Positions 41,762-52,114 of a stretch of 64,000 nt of DNA are shown here, piece after piece. Below the pieces are notes generated by a model. That model did no database searches. It was not told where the DNA came from and saw only the letters and a program-made list of their open reading frames with translations. How positions within the stretch are numbered: position 1 is the stretch's first letter; each line of letters begins with the position of its first letter. Both the position numbers and the translations under genes were made by a program. This DNA is from CAUYXJ01 sp963577065 (GTDB lineage Bacteria > Chloroflexota > Dehalococcoidia > Tepidiformales > Tepidiformaceae): assembly GCA_963577065.1 (NCBI GenBank), contig CAUYXJ010000001.1, positions 27,894-91,893 of the forward strand, in the 5' to 3' direction.

Positions 41762-44479
41762 ATGACCGGCGCGTTGGAAAAGTATCGGGAGAAGCGGGAT
41801 TTTGAGGTCACGCCCGAGCCCGCGGATAGCGTTCCGGAAGGGCGCGCCGGGCCGCTGACGTTCGTGGTCCAGAAGCACTCGGCGCGGCGCTTGCACTACG
41901 ACCTGCGGCTCGAGGTTGGCGGTGTGATGAAGTCGTGGGCGGTGCCTCGCGGCCCCTCCGCCGACCCCAGCGTGCGGCGCCAGGCGATCATGACCGAGGA
42001 CCACCCCATCCCCTACTCGGCCTTCGAGGGGGTGATCCCGAAAGGGAAATACGGAGCTGGTCACGTGATCGTCTGGGACGCCGGCACGTACGCCCCGGAC
42101 GAGAAGCGGGCGCTGAGCTTCACGGACCGGGAAGCGGCGGAGGAGGCGATGGAAGCGGCGATTGCGGCCGGGAAGATCTCGTTCCACCTGCGCGGGCGCA
42201 AGCTCAAGGGCTCCTGGGCCCTGGTCAAGACGAAGAGCGACTGGCTCCTGCTCAAGCACAAGGACGCAGCCGCCGATCGGGCCCGTGATCTCAGCGCGGA
42301 GGATCGCTCGGTAGTGTCCGCGCTCAGCCTCGAGGACCTCAAAGAAGGCCGCCTGCCGCGGCACCGCGAGGAGCCATCCGACTACACGCCGGCGGCGCTC
42401 ACGGGAGCTACGGCTGCAGCGATTCCGGCTTCACTCGCCCCGATGCTGGCTAGTGCGGACCGCTCGCCGTTCTCGAATCCGGACTGGCTCTTCGAGCCGA
42501 AGCTCGACGGCATTCGGGCCGTCGCCCACGTCGAGAACGGGGAGGTCGACCTGCGCTCGCGGCGCGGGAACGCGATCGCGGAGAAATACCCCGGTGTAAC
42601 TGCCGCGCTCGCGGCCCAGCCCGTCTCGGCGGCCATCTTCGACGGCGAGGTGGTCGCCTTCGACGAGCGGGGCGTGCCCTCGTTCGAGCTTTTGCAGCAA
42701 CGCATGAACCTCGGCGGCGCGATCGACATCGCCGCGGCGGAAGGTCGCGTCCCGGTGATGTTCATGGCCTTCGACCTGCTCCATCTCGACGGCTACGACC
42801 TCACGGCGGTGGCCCTGGAAGAGCGCAAGGAAGCGCTCGCCCGAGTTCTGCTCCCCGGGGGTGCAATCGCCCTCGTCGAGCACTTCGATGCGACCGGGGA
42901 GGAGGCCTACGCCGCGGCTGTCGCCCTCGGTCTGGAAGGCCTCGTGGCGAAGCGCCGAGCCAGTCACTACCTGCCCGGCAAACGCTCCGACAACTGGATC
43001 AAGCTCAAGGCACGCCTGACCGACGAGTTCGTCGTGGCCGGCTTCACGCGGGGCGAGGGGGCACGCGAGTCCACATTCGGTTCGATCCTGCTGGGTAGCT
43101 CTGCGGCGGATGGCAGGCTCAGCTACCGCGGGCGCGCCGGCAGCGGCTTCAGCGACGCCCTGCTCGTGGAGCTGTACGCCCAGCTGGCTCCGCTGGTCGT
43201 TGAGGCTTCGCCGTTCGCCGAGCCCATTCCGGAGGCTGAGCTGGCGACGTTCGTTCGGCCGGACTTCGTTGCCGAGATCGAATATGCCGAGGTCACCTCG
43301 GCAGGCGTTCTCCGCGCTCCTGTTTTCAAGCGATTGCGGCCGGACAAGGCGCCCGAGGAAGCGACCTTCATCGGGCGCCCGGCTGACGAGGCCCCACCAG
43401 CGGTCTCTTCGCTTGCGCCCGATATCGAGTCCGTGCTGAGCCAACTCGAGTCCCCGGACCAGGAACTGCGACTCGCCGTCGGTGCCGCGGAAATCCCGGT
43501 CACGAATCTGGAGAAACCGCTCTGGCCCGGGTTTGGCGATCAGCGGGCGCTCACGAAGCGCGATCTGTTGCGCTATCTCGCCGGTGTCGCGCCGCTGATC
43601 CTGCCGCACCTGCGGGATCGGCTGGTCACGTTGACGCGCTACCCGAACGGCATCGATGCGCCCTACTTCTATCAGAAGCACTCGGAGGCGGCCCTCCGGG
43701 AATTCGTCGAAACCGTTCCGATGCATTCGGACGGTGCCGGCGGCGAAAAGGGTTTCCTGCTCTGCAACAACCTCGCGACGCTCCTCTGGCTCGGCCAGCT
43801 CGCGAACCTGGAGTTCCACGCGACGATGGCGCGCGCTGTGACCGAGCCCGACGCGCGGGGCCTGCCGACCACGTTCACCGGCTCGAAGGAGAGCGTCGAG
43901 GCGTCGGTCCTGAACTACCCCGATTTCCTGCTCTTCGACCTCGATCCGTACATCTACGCGGGCACTGAAGCCGCGGGCGAGGAGCCGCAGCTCAACCGCA
44001 AGGCGTTCGCAAAGACGGTCGAAGTGGGTCGCTGGCTCAAGGAGATTCTCGATGCGGCCGCGCTTTCGTCGTACGTGAAGACTTCGGGGGCGACGGGGCT
44101 GCACATCTACGTCCCGATCGTTCGCCAGTTCCCCTACCCCGTGATTCGCTCGCTCTGCGAGACGATCGGGGGCGAGCTGCTCGCGCGCCATCACGAGGAC
44201 GTCACACTCGAATGGGTCTCCGAGAAGCGCAGGGGCAAGATCTTCCTCGACGTGAACCAGAACGCGCGTGCGAAGAACGTTGCCGCCATCTTCTCGCCGC
44301 GAGCGAGGCCCGGCGGGCCCGTCTCCGTCCCGGTCCGTTGGGACGAGCTCGACGACCTCTACCCCACCGACTTCACCCTCCTCACGGCGCCCGCGCGCTT
44401 CGCGCAGACCGGCGATCTGTGGGCGGACATGCTCGAGTCGAAGCAGGATCTGACGACGCTCCTCGGGCTCGACGCGTGA
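41762..44479 (+). CDS. ligD: ATP-dependent multifunctional DNA ligase D
   Basis: Repairs double-strand breaks with Ku. The 905-aa product has domains in the order 3'-phosphoesterase (about 20-190; HSARRLHYDLRLEVGG, HPIPYSAFEGVIPKGKYGAG), ATP-dependent ligase (about 230-540; FEPKLDGIRAVAHVENG with the adenylated Lys, AIFDGEVVAFDERG, EGLVAKRRASHYLPGKRS) and primase-polymerase (about 590-900; LFDLDPYIYAG with the DxD metal site, SGATGLHIYVPI). The PE-Lig-Pol order differs from the Pol-first order of mycobacteria. ATG 41762 gives the homologous N-terminus. Confidence 0.96.
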   Translation: MTGALEKYREKRDFEVTPEPADSVPEGRAGPLTFVVQKHSARRLHYDLRLEVGGVMKSWAVPRGPSADPSVRRQAIMTEDHPIPYSAFEGVIPKGKYGAGHVIVWDAGTYAPDEKRALSFTDREAAEEAMEAAIAAGKISFHLRGRKLKGSWALVKTKSDWLLLKHKDAAADRARDLSAEDRSVVSALSLEDLKEGRLPRHREEPSDYTPAALTGATAAAIPASLAPMLASADRSPFSNPDWLFEPKLDGIRAVAHVENGEVDLRSRRGNAIAEKYPGVTAALAAQPVSAAIFDGEVVAFDERGVPSFELLQQRMNLGGAIDIAAAEGRVPVMFMAFDLLHLDGYDLTAVALEERKEALARVLLPGGAIALVEHFDATGEEAYAAAVALGLEGLVAKRRASHYLPGKRSDNWIKLKARLTDEFVVAGFTRGEGARESTFGSILLGSSAADGRLSYRGRAGSGFSDALLVELYAQLAPLVVEASPFAEPIPEAELATFVRPDFVAEIEYAEVTSAGVLRAPVFKRLRPDKAPEEATFIGRPADEAPPAVSSLAPDIESVLSQLESPDQELRLAVGAAEIPVTNLEKPLWPGFGDQRALTKRDLLRYLAGVAPLILPHLRDRLVTLTRYPNGIDAPYFYQKHSEAALREFVETVPMHSDGAGGEKGFLLCNNLATLLWLGQLANLEFHATMARAVTEPDARGLPTTFTGSKESVEASVLNYPDFLLFDLDPYIYAGTEAAGEEPQLNRKAFAKTVEVGRWLKEILDAAALSSYVKTSGATGLHIYVPIVRQFPYPVIRSLCETIGGELLARHHEDVTLEWVSEKRRGKIFLDVNQNARAKNVAAIFSPRARPGGPVSVPVRWDELDDLYPTDFTLLTAPARFAQTGDLWADMLESKQDLTTLLGLDA

Positions 44480-44554
44480 CCTCGAGGGCTTGCGAGGAGG
44501 CGTCGCTGGGCGCACCATGGCGAACATGCGTTCGATGCTCACGGAGCCCGTGAG

Positions 44555-44929
44555 ATGAGCCAGTCTGCGAGCGCGCCCCGGCCTGAGCGTCCCGTCGCGC
44601 GCCTCTTCGAGCTTCGCGGCCGCGACCGACGCGAGGCGATCGAAATCGTGCAGCGGGCGCTTTCCGACGCGGGTTACGAACCACGCGACTGTGTCGAGGT
44701 GCTCGGTGGCGCCTTCGTGAGCGCGGCCGTGCGCCGCTACTGGGTCGAGGGGCTCAGCCCCGCCGAGGCGCACGAACGGCTTCGGGTCGAGGACCCGGAG
44801 CTGGCGCGCGCGATCGAAGCCCTCGCCCCGTTGCTGCTCGAGCGGGCCGAGGCGCGCAGTGAGGGCGATGCGGCGCTTGCCGCCGTGGCGATGCTGCTGG
44901 CGTCTTCGGATCCCGAGGCGATGCCCTAG
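44555..44929 (+). CDS. Uncharacterised small protein downstream of ligD
   Basis: A 124-aa mostly helical, Ala/Arg/Glu-rich protein (REAIEIVQRALSDAGYEPRD, YWVEGLSPAEAHERLRVEDP). No recognised domain, membrane helix or Cys pair. ATG 44555 lies 75 nt after ligD on the same strand. Coding is plausible from GC-rich third positions and a clear open frame, but function is unknown. Confidence 0.55.
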   Translation: MSQSASAPRPERPVARLFELRGRDRREAIEIVQRALSDAGYEPRDCVEVLGGAFVSAAVRRYWVEGLSPAEAHERLRVEDPELARAIEALAPLLLERAEARSEGDAALAAVAMLLASSDPEAMP

Positions 44930-44948
44930 ACTGCCCGCCGCGACAACG

Positions 44949-44999
44949 GCGAGACCCAAGTGGGTCTCGCAGAATGAGTTCGCCGCCACCGCGTGGCGG
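44949..44999 (+). promoter_or_regulatory. Two consecutive hairpins in the leader of the rhodanese gene
   Basis: GCGAGACCC-AAGT-GGGTCTCGC (44949-44970) and CCGCCA-CCGCG-TGGCGG (44983-44999) lie between the small protein gene and the ribosome site of the sulfurtransferase gene. Neither is followed by a U-run, so they may be a 5' leader element and not terminators. Confidence 0.4.
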
Positions 45000-45025
45000 A
45001 CGAGCTGTTCGGCCACAGGAGTTGA

Positions 45026-45918
45026 GTGACCATGACCTACCCCAACCCCGATCCCCTCGTCGAGACCGACTGGCTCGAGGCGCACCTCGAAGATCCGGAT
45101 GTGCGGGTGCTTGAAGCCACCGTCTTCCTCCGCCCGCCGGGCCCTGACGCGGATCGCCGTTCGTACATCCGCGAGAGTGGGCGTGCGCAGTGGCTGGCAG
45201 AGCATATTCCCGGTTCCGCGTTCGCCGATCTGATCGATGATCTGTCGGACCCGGATGCCAGCTTGCCCTTCATGATGCCGAGCGCTGAGCGCTTTGCGGC
45301 AGGTATGGGCGCGCTGGGGGTGAGCAACGCGACGCGGGTGATCTGCTACGACCGCGCCGCTGGTATGTGGGCCGCACGCCTCTGGTGGATGCTGCGCGCC
45401 TTCGGTATGGAGGACGCCGGTGTTCTCAACGGTGGCTGGCAGAAGTGGACGGCGGAGAGCCGCGCCACCTCCGATCTGCCGCCGGCGTACCCGCCCGCGG
45501 AGTTCGCTGCGCATCTGCAGCCGGAGCTCATCGCGGACCGCGCGGAGGTGCTGGCGGCGACGCAGGACGGGGCGGCGTGCGTCGTGAACGCGCTCTCCGC
45601 CGAGCAGCACGCCGGGACGGGCTCAGCTCCGTACGGCCGGCCGGGGCGAATCGCGGGGAGCGTGAACGTGCCCGCCACCTCGCTCGTCGATCCCGAGACG
45701 CACGCCTTCCTGCCCGCGGGCGAGCTCCGCCAGCGCTTCAGCGCCGCGGGCGCGCTCGACGGCGGGCGCGTGATCACGTACTGCGGCGGGGGCATCGCCG
45801 CCGCCAGCGATGCGCTGGCGCTCACGCTCCTGGGTGCAGCGAACGTCGCGCTCTACGATGCGTCGCTGTCGGAGTGGGCGCGCGACCCCTCCCTGCCGAT
45901 GGAGCGCGACGGAGGCCG

Positions 45919-45922
<4 letters not shown>
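45026..45922 (+). CDS. Two-domain thiosulfate/3-mercaptopyruvate sulfurtransferase (rhodanese)
   Basis: A 298-aa tandem rhodanese. The first domain is inactive (RVICYDRAAGMWAARLWWML, with Asp at the Cys position). The second carries the persulphide Cys in VITYCGGGIAAASDALAL. The linker GAACVVNALSAEQHAGTG with the following GRPGRIAGSVNVP is the standard second-domain start. Active-site loop CGGGIA is closer to thiosulfate sulfurtransferases than to CG(S/T)GVT mercaptopyruvate enzymes. Start GTG 45026 or ATG 45032; AGGAG lies just upstream. Its stop overlaps the stop of the convergent acs gene. Confidence 0.92.
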
Positions 45923-47892
<1,970 letters not shown>

Positions 47893-48011
47893 GTCAGGCC
47901 TCCCTCGGGCACCGCCCGGCGGTGCGGTGGCGTCCCGGGGATTCTACCGGCGCGCGCGGTCGAGGGAGGCGGCGGAAGCGGGGCCGGAGGGCGGATCTTG
48001 GGGTGGGGCGC

Positions 48012-48806
48012 TCAGGCGGCCTTGTGGTAGAAGCCCGTCGCAGCGGAGACGAGGCCGTAGTCCCCGGGGTGGGCCAACATCTCACTGCCCCCGACGAACA
48101 GCAGGCCACCGGGCCTGAGCGACGCGGCGAAGCGTTCGTGAATTCGCATCTTCGCCTCGTCGGTGAAGTAGATGACGACGTTCCGGCAGAGGACGAGATC
48201 GAGCTCGGTCGGGTAGTCGTCGTTCAACAGGTCGTGGTGCCGGAACGTCACCTGGCGCTTCAGCGCGGCGCGCACGAGGTAGCGCTCACCATCGAATTCG
48301 AAGTACTTCTCGAGCAGCGCTGACGGAACGGAACGTACGTCGGCGGGCGAGTAGCTGCCTTCACGAGCCTGGCTGCGGGCGCCGAAGTCGACATCGGTGG
48401 CGAGGACGGAGTGGTGGGCGTCGGGCGAAAGTTCCTGGAGCAGGATGGCGAGCGTATAGGGCTCACAGCCGATCGAGCAGCCCGCGCTCCAGAGCTTCAA
48501 GCGAGGCCGCTCGGCCAGCAGCGCGGGGAAATGGACCTGACGCAGCTCCTCGAAGCGATCGGGCTGGCGGAAGAACTCGCTCACGTTGATGGTGAGGGTG
48601 TGGCGGATCTCTTCGAGCACCGCATCGTCACGCAGGGCGCGCGAGAAGTCGGGCCAGTCTGCCAACTTGAGGCGCCGCATCAGGGTCGCGAGACGACGCT
48701 TCATCTGCGGTTCCCGGTAATGAGCCAAGGGGATACCGATAGCGCCCTCGAGCTTCCGCTGGAACGCCTGCCAGGCGGCGTCGTCCGGCGCCCGTTCCGC
48801 GCTCAC
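48012..48806 (-). CDS. cheR: Chemotaxis protein methyltransferase CheR
   Basis: SAM-dependent glutamate methyltransferase for chemoreceptors. The 264-aa product has the N-terminal CheR helix domain (WQAFQRKLEGAIGIPLAHYR, MKRRLATLMRRLKLADWPDF, TLTINVSEFFRQPDRFEELR) and the SAM domain (LKLWSAGCSIGCEPYTLAIL, ILATDVDF-like VLATDVDFGA, LDLVLCRNVVIYF, LRPGGLLFVGGSEML). The usual SAGCSxGEEPY reads SIGCEPY, with Glu replaced by Cys. GTG 48806 overlaps the stop of the cheB fragment (GTGA), indicating past translational coupling. Confidence 0.93.
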   Translation of the reverse strand: MSAERAPDDAAWQAFQRKLEGAIGIPLAHYREPQMKRRLATLMRRLKLADWPDFSRALRDDAVLEEIRHTLTINVSEFFRQPDRFEELRQVHFPALLAERPRLKLWSAGCSIGCEPYTLAILLQELSPDAHHSVLATDVDFGARSQAREGSYSPADVRSVPSALLEKYFEFDGERYLVRAALKRQVTFRHHDLLNDDYPTELDLVLCRNVVIYFTDEAKMRIHERFAASLRPGGLLFVGGSEMLAHPGDYGLVSAATGFYHKAA

Positions 48807-49039
48807 CGTGAGGCCCCGATCCTTGCCAGTTTCATCAGCTCGGCTGCCACCCGCTCGATTGGCGCCTCGATGGCCCGTTCCGCTTTCTCCTTGGCAACGC
48901 GAGGCATGCCGTAGACGACGCAGGTCTCTTCGTCTTGCACGACCACATGGCCGCCCGCGCGCTCGATCGCGACGCAGCCTTCGGCACCGTCCTGCCCCAT
49001 CCCCGTCAGGATTGCGACAGAGGCCTTGGTTCCGATCAC
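48803..49039 (-). pseudogene. cheB remnant: C-terminal end of the methylesterase domain
   Basis: The 78-residue frame reads ASVAILTGMGQDGAEGCVAI, ERAGGHVVVQDEETCVVYGM and PRVAKEKAERAI, the last third of a CheB methylesterase (the TGMGxDGAEG and QDExxCVVxGMP motifs including the catalytic Asp). The receiver domain, linker and the Ser/His part of the catalytic site are missing. Another frame just upstream (SVARNPEAYAPVSS, 49040-49094) may be a few more CheB residues. The divergent cheX gene begins 185 nt further on, so the rest of cheB has been lost. Confidence 0.75.
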
Positions 49040-49223
49040 GCGGCAGCGATATCGACGACACCGGCGCGTACGCCTCCGGGTTGCGCGCGACGCTCAACTA
49101 GCCCAGGAAGCCTCAACTCCGCGGCCGGTGCGGCCGACGATCCGGTGGGGACGCGCGCGCCCATCCACCTCAGGGGGCGAAGCGTTGGCGGCGGCCTCTG
49201 GAGTCCTCGCGAGGAGCGTTCGG

Positions 49224-49748
49224 ATGTCACTGGCGAAGGTCACGGTCGAACAGGCGGCCGAGGAGACGTCGAGTTCGCGGAGGGTGCGGCTCGAGCTGGT
49301 CGCGCCCTTCATCGAGGCGGCGGCGGACGTAATCAAGAAGGAGCTGGGCGAGACCGTGGGCAAGGGGCGAATCCACCGGGTGCGTTCGCCGCGCACGAGT
49401 GGCGAGGTGAGCGCGTTGGTCGCGGTCACGGGCGGCCTTTCCGGTATCGCCGTTTACTCCATGTCCCTGGAGATGGCGCGCACCATCGCCAGCGCGATGA
49501 TCGGCGAGCCGGTGGCGGAGTTCGACGAGATGGCGCAGAGCGCGATCGCTGAGTTGGCGAACGTGGTCACCGGGCAGGCCGGGATTCGGCTCGAGCGCAA
49601 CGGTTACCGGACGGACATGTCGCCGCCCGCGCTCCTCGTCGGTGCGGGGAGCACGATCGCGACTTTCGACCTGAGCCGGCTCGTGGTTCCACTGGTGCTC
49701 AGCGGTGGGCAGTTCAACATCGATATTGCCGTGAAGGCGTCTCCCTAG
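49224..49748 (+). CDS. cheX: CheX/CheC-family chemotaxis phosphatase
   Basis: A 174-aa protein resembling CheX, which dephosphorylates CheY-P: VRLELVAPFIEAAADVIKKE, SGEVSALVAVTGGLSGIAVY, MIGEPVAEFDEMAQSAIAEL and the phosphatase motif ELANVVTGQAG (ExxN...G). In the CheX family a single ExxN is enough for activity. ATG 49224 has GAGGAG about 8 nt upstream. It is divergent from the cheB remnant/cheR, and no CheA, CheW, CheY or receptor gene is in the window. Confidence 0.85.
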   Translation: MSLAKVTVEQAAEETSSSRRVRLELVAPFIEAAADVIKKELGETVGKGRIHRVRSPRTSGEVSALVAVTGGLSGIAVYSMSLEMARTIASAMIGEPVAEFDEMAQSAIAELANVVTGQAGIRLERNGYRTDMSPPALLVGAGSTIATFDLSRLVVPLVLSGGQFNIDIAVKASP

Positions 49749-49792
49749 CGGTCGCTGGGCCGCTTGCGGTCACTCGCGTAAGATGTGGGGCG

Positions 49793-50050
49793 ATGAGTTC
49801 CCGAAGGCCCCGGCGACAACGCCGACGTCCGCGCGAGCGCGCCTCCACCCTCCCCCGACCGGTCGCGAGCGAAGCTGCGGAGGCTGCGAATCAGCCGGTG
49901 GGCGCGCAGACGCCGCGGCTTGCGGCGAACACGCGACCCGAGCACCACGTGGGGGCCGACTACCGCTACGTGCGCAAGGACCTTGTGACGATCGCCATCG
50001 TCGGTACGCTCACGCTCGCCTTCGTGCTGGTTGCGGCCGCCGTCTCGTAG
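49793..50050 (+). CDS. Small single-pass membrane protein
   Basis: An 85-aa protein. The N-terminal 20 residues are extremely basic (SSRRPRRQRRRPRERAS), followed by HHVGADYRYVRKDLVTIAIV and a C-terminal transmembrane helix (VTIAIVGTLTLAFVLVAAAV). It is like the small membrane proteins of unknown function often seen in Chloroflexota. It starts 44 nt after cheX. Confidence 0.55.
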   Translation: MSSRRPRRQRRRPRERASTLPRPVASEAAEAANQPVGAQTPRLAANTRPEHHVGADYRYVRKDLVTIAIVGTLTLAFVLVAAAVS

Positions 50051-50158
50051 GTCCGCCTCCCAGACCGGTCATGGAGTTCCCGCGGCACGAGAGGGCCGAG
50101 CCGTGCGCGCAGTGCGAGGATCGGGGCAGGGCCGCGGAAGGCGACGGGCCAGCGGCAG

Positions 50159-50650
50159 CTAGCGCAGGTTCTGATAGGCGAAGTAGACGGCGATCCCAGC
50201 AGCGACGAGTCCCCAGAGCGCGAAGCGGAAGTCGATGAAGACGATCTGCAGGCCCCAGGCGATGGCGATTCCCCCGATCGCGAAGCCGACAACGGCTGGC
50301 CCGCGTTTCCCACCCGTGGCGAACTCCATGAGCCGGGTGAAGACATAGCCCAGCCCGGCACCGATGAAGATCGAGAAGAAGCCGAAGGTGAAGGGAAGGA
50401 GGATGAGGGCCCAGACCAGGCCCATGGCGATTCCGCCGACGACGGCCGCTACCCCAGCGCGCAGCAGGTGCGCCGTCGAGAGCACGTACATCGGCGTGCG
50501 CTTGATCCGGGCGCAGTCGCGACAGCGGGCGCCCACGGGCGTCTGGACGAGACAGGAGGGGCAAATCGCAACCTCACAGCGGCTGCACTGGAGCGCGGTC
50601 TCGACCCCAGGGTGTCTGGGGCACTCCACGATTTGGGCCATTGTCGCCAT
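50159..50650 (-). CDS. B-box-type zinc finger membrane protein
   Basis: A 163-aa protein. The N-terminal zinc-binding module has the B-box spacing (CPRHPGVETALQCSRCEVAI-CPSCLVQTPVGARCRDCAR: C-x2-H...CxxC...CxxC...CxxC). It is followed by four hydrophobic segments (AAVVGGIAMGLVWALILLP, FGFFSIFIGAGLGYVF, AVVGFAIGGIAIAWGLQIVF, WGLVAAGIAVYFAY). Such proteins often sit beside rhomboid or fab/rny genes; role unknown. ATG 50650 is chosen; the frame is open to 50686. Confidence 0.8.
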   Translation of the reverse strand: MATMAQIVECPRHPGVETALQCSRCEVAICPSCLVQTPVGARCRDCARIKRTPMYVLSTAHLLRAGVAAVVGGIAMGLVWALILLPFTFGFFSIFIGAGLGYVFTRLMEFATGGKRGPAVVGFAIGGIAIAWGLQIVFIDFRFALWGLVAAGIAVYFAYQNLR

Positions 50651-50782
50651 GCTAGCAGACCCCCTTTCCGCCTCCCCCGACGGCAATTTCGCTCTCTTCA
50701 GGCTAGCCGCTGGAAGGTAAAGATGGCGGCGATTCGGTCCCTGCTCGCTAGGGCTCTAGGTCCGTGCGTTGGGGCGTGGGGC

Positions 50783-51229
50783 TCAGGTCGTGGGGCTGTC
50801 GACAAGCGCGAACGAGATCGTTCCTTCAGCGACCACCGCGTCATCGACGCGCGCCTCGACCGTCCCCCGCCCCACCGGCCCCCGCATCCGTTGGAGCACG
50901 AACGTGAGAAGGAGTTGATCGCCCGGAACGACCGGCCGGCGGAAGCGCATCTTTTCGATCCCGCCGAACATCGGCGTCTTGCCCATGTGGTCGACATCCT
51001 TGAGGAGGGTGATGGCGCCGACCTGAGCCAGGGCTTCGACGATGAGGACGCCCGGCATGACCTTGCGGCCGGGGAAGTGCCCTTCAAAGAACCACTCGTT
51101 CGCGGTCACGCTCTTCAGTCCGACGCCACGGACGCCCGCCTCCAGCTCAAGCATCCGGTCGACGAGGAGGAACGGGTAGCGGTGGGGGATGACGCGCTCG
51201 ATCTCGTCGGCGCCCATATCGATGTCCAT
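50783..51229 (-). CDS. fabZ: 3-hydroxyacyl-ACP dehydratase FabZ
   Basis: Dehydration step of type II fatty-acid synthesis. The 148-aa hotdog-fold product has IERVIPHRYPFLLVDRMLEL, the active-site segment FEGHFPGRKVMPGVLIVEAL (His, with Glu in VEAL), KMRFRRPVVPGDQLLL and a C-terminal AEGTISFALVD. The ATG overlaps the stop of the upstream PHP gene (ATGA), so it is translationally coupled. Confidence 0.95.
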   Translation of the reverse strand: MDIDMGADEIERVIPHRYPFLLVDRMLELEAGVRGVGLKSVTANEWFFEGHFPGRKVMPGVLIVEALAQVGAITLLKDVDHMGKTPMFGGIEKMRFRRPVVPGDQLLLTFVLQRMRGPVGRGTVEARVDDAVVAEGTISFALVDSPTT

Positions 51230-52092
51230 CAAGCCGCTCCCGCAAGGGCGAGTCCCGGTACTGCGCGCGATTCGAGGAAGGCCACGAACGCGTCGACCGC
51301 TCCATCGGGGAAGGGGATTTCGCCGATCTCGCGGTCGTCGGGGTTCCCCAGACCGTGGTAGTCGCTGCCGCCCGAGGTCGCGAGGCCGAGCTCCGTGGCG
51401 AGCGCGCAATGTGCTGCGACCGTGTCGGCGTCGTAGTGCTTGTAGTGCGCTTCGAGCCCGTCGAGGCCAAGCGCCGCGAGCGCTCGTACAGGATCCTCGT
51501 AGGGCTCGCCCAGAAAGATGGGATGGGCGGCGAACGCGACCCCAGCGGCTTCGTGAACCAGTGCGATCGCCTCCGCTGGGCTGAGGCGATCGCGCGTGAC
51601 GTGGCCGGGTTTGCCGTCGCCTAGCCACTGGTCGAAAGCGTCCGCCACGCTCGCAATGTGACCAGCCTCGACGAGCGCCCGGGCCACGTGCGGCCGGCCC
51701 ACGCTCGCCGCGCCTGCGATTTCCAGAACGCGCTCGGCATCGATAGCGAGGCCGTGACTCGCGAGCGTGCGCACGATTCGTTTCATGCGGCCGACGCGGC
51801 CCTCGCGTTGCTCGCTCAGATACGCCTGCAGGGGCGCGTGGGCGAGGTCAAAGCCGAAGCCGAGGAGGTGGGCATCGACCCCGTCGAGGTCGACGCTCAG
51901 CTCGATACCCGAGATGAGCTGCACGCCCGCGTGCTCTGCGGCGGCGCGCGCTTCAGCAAGGCCCTCGGTGGTGTCGTGATCGGTGAGCGCAAGGATGCGC
52001 ACACCGTTCGCGGCTGCAGTTTCCACGACCCACGTGGGGCTGCGGACGCCGTCGGAGGCGGTGCTGTGCAGGTGGAAGTCGCCAGTTGCCAT
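51229..52092 (-). CDS. PHP-domain phosphoesterase (nucleoside-bisphosphate phosphatase-like)
   Basis: A 287-aa PHP-domain metal-dependent phosphoesterase of the YciV/RnaM (TrpH) group, which hydrolyses 3',5'-nucleoside bisphosphates or short RNA 5' ends. The four PHP motifs are present: DFHLHSTASDG, ALTDHDTTEGLAEA, GIELSVDLDGVDAHLLGF, and VAFAAHPIF with TSGGSDYHGLG. ATG 52092 is chosen by homology. It is placed between rny and fabZ with a 22-nt gap, suggesting a link to RNA turnover. Confidence 0.88.
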   Translation of the reverse strand: MATGDFHLHSTASDGVRSPTWVVETAAANGVRILALTDHDTTEGLAEARAAAEHAGVQLISGIELSVDLDGVDAHLLGFGFDLAHAPLQAYLSEQREGRVGRMKRIVRTLASHGLAIDAERVLEIAGAASVGRPHVARALVEAGHIASVADAFDQWLGDGKPGHVTRDRLSPAEAIALVHEAAGVAFAAHPIFLGEPYEDPVRALAALGLDGLEAHYKHYDADTVAAHCALATELGLATSGGSDYHGLGNPDDREIGEIPFPDGAVDAFVAFLESRAVPGLALAGAA

Positions 52093-52114
52093 TCTGGGTA
52101 GCGGGTGCGGGGGC

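Noticed and set aside
42431..45610. A 1059-codon open frame on the minus strand
   Set aside because: It lies antisense to ligD, the small gene and the rhodanese gene, has no recognisable domains, and arises from the high GC content, which removes stop codons from opposite frames.
48807..49097. An extended cheR N-terminus from an upstream start at 49097
   Set aside because: Residues before GTG 48806 have no CheR similarity, and the upstream stretch is explained by the cheB remnant in the adjacent frame.
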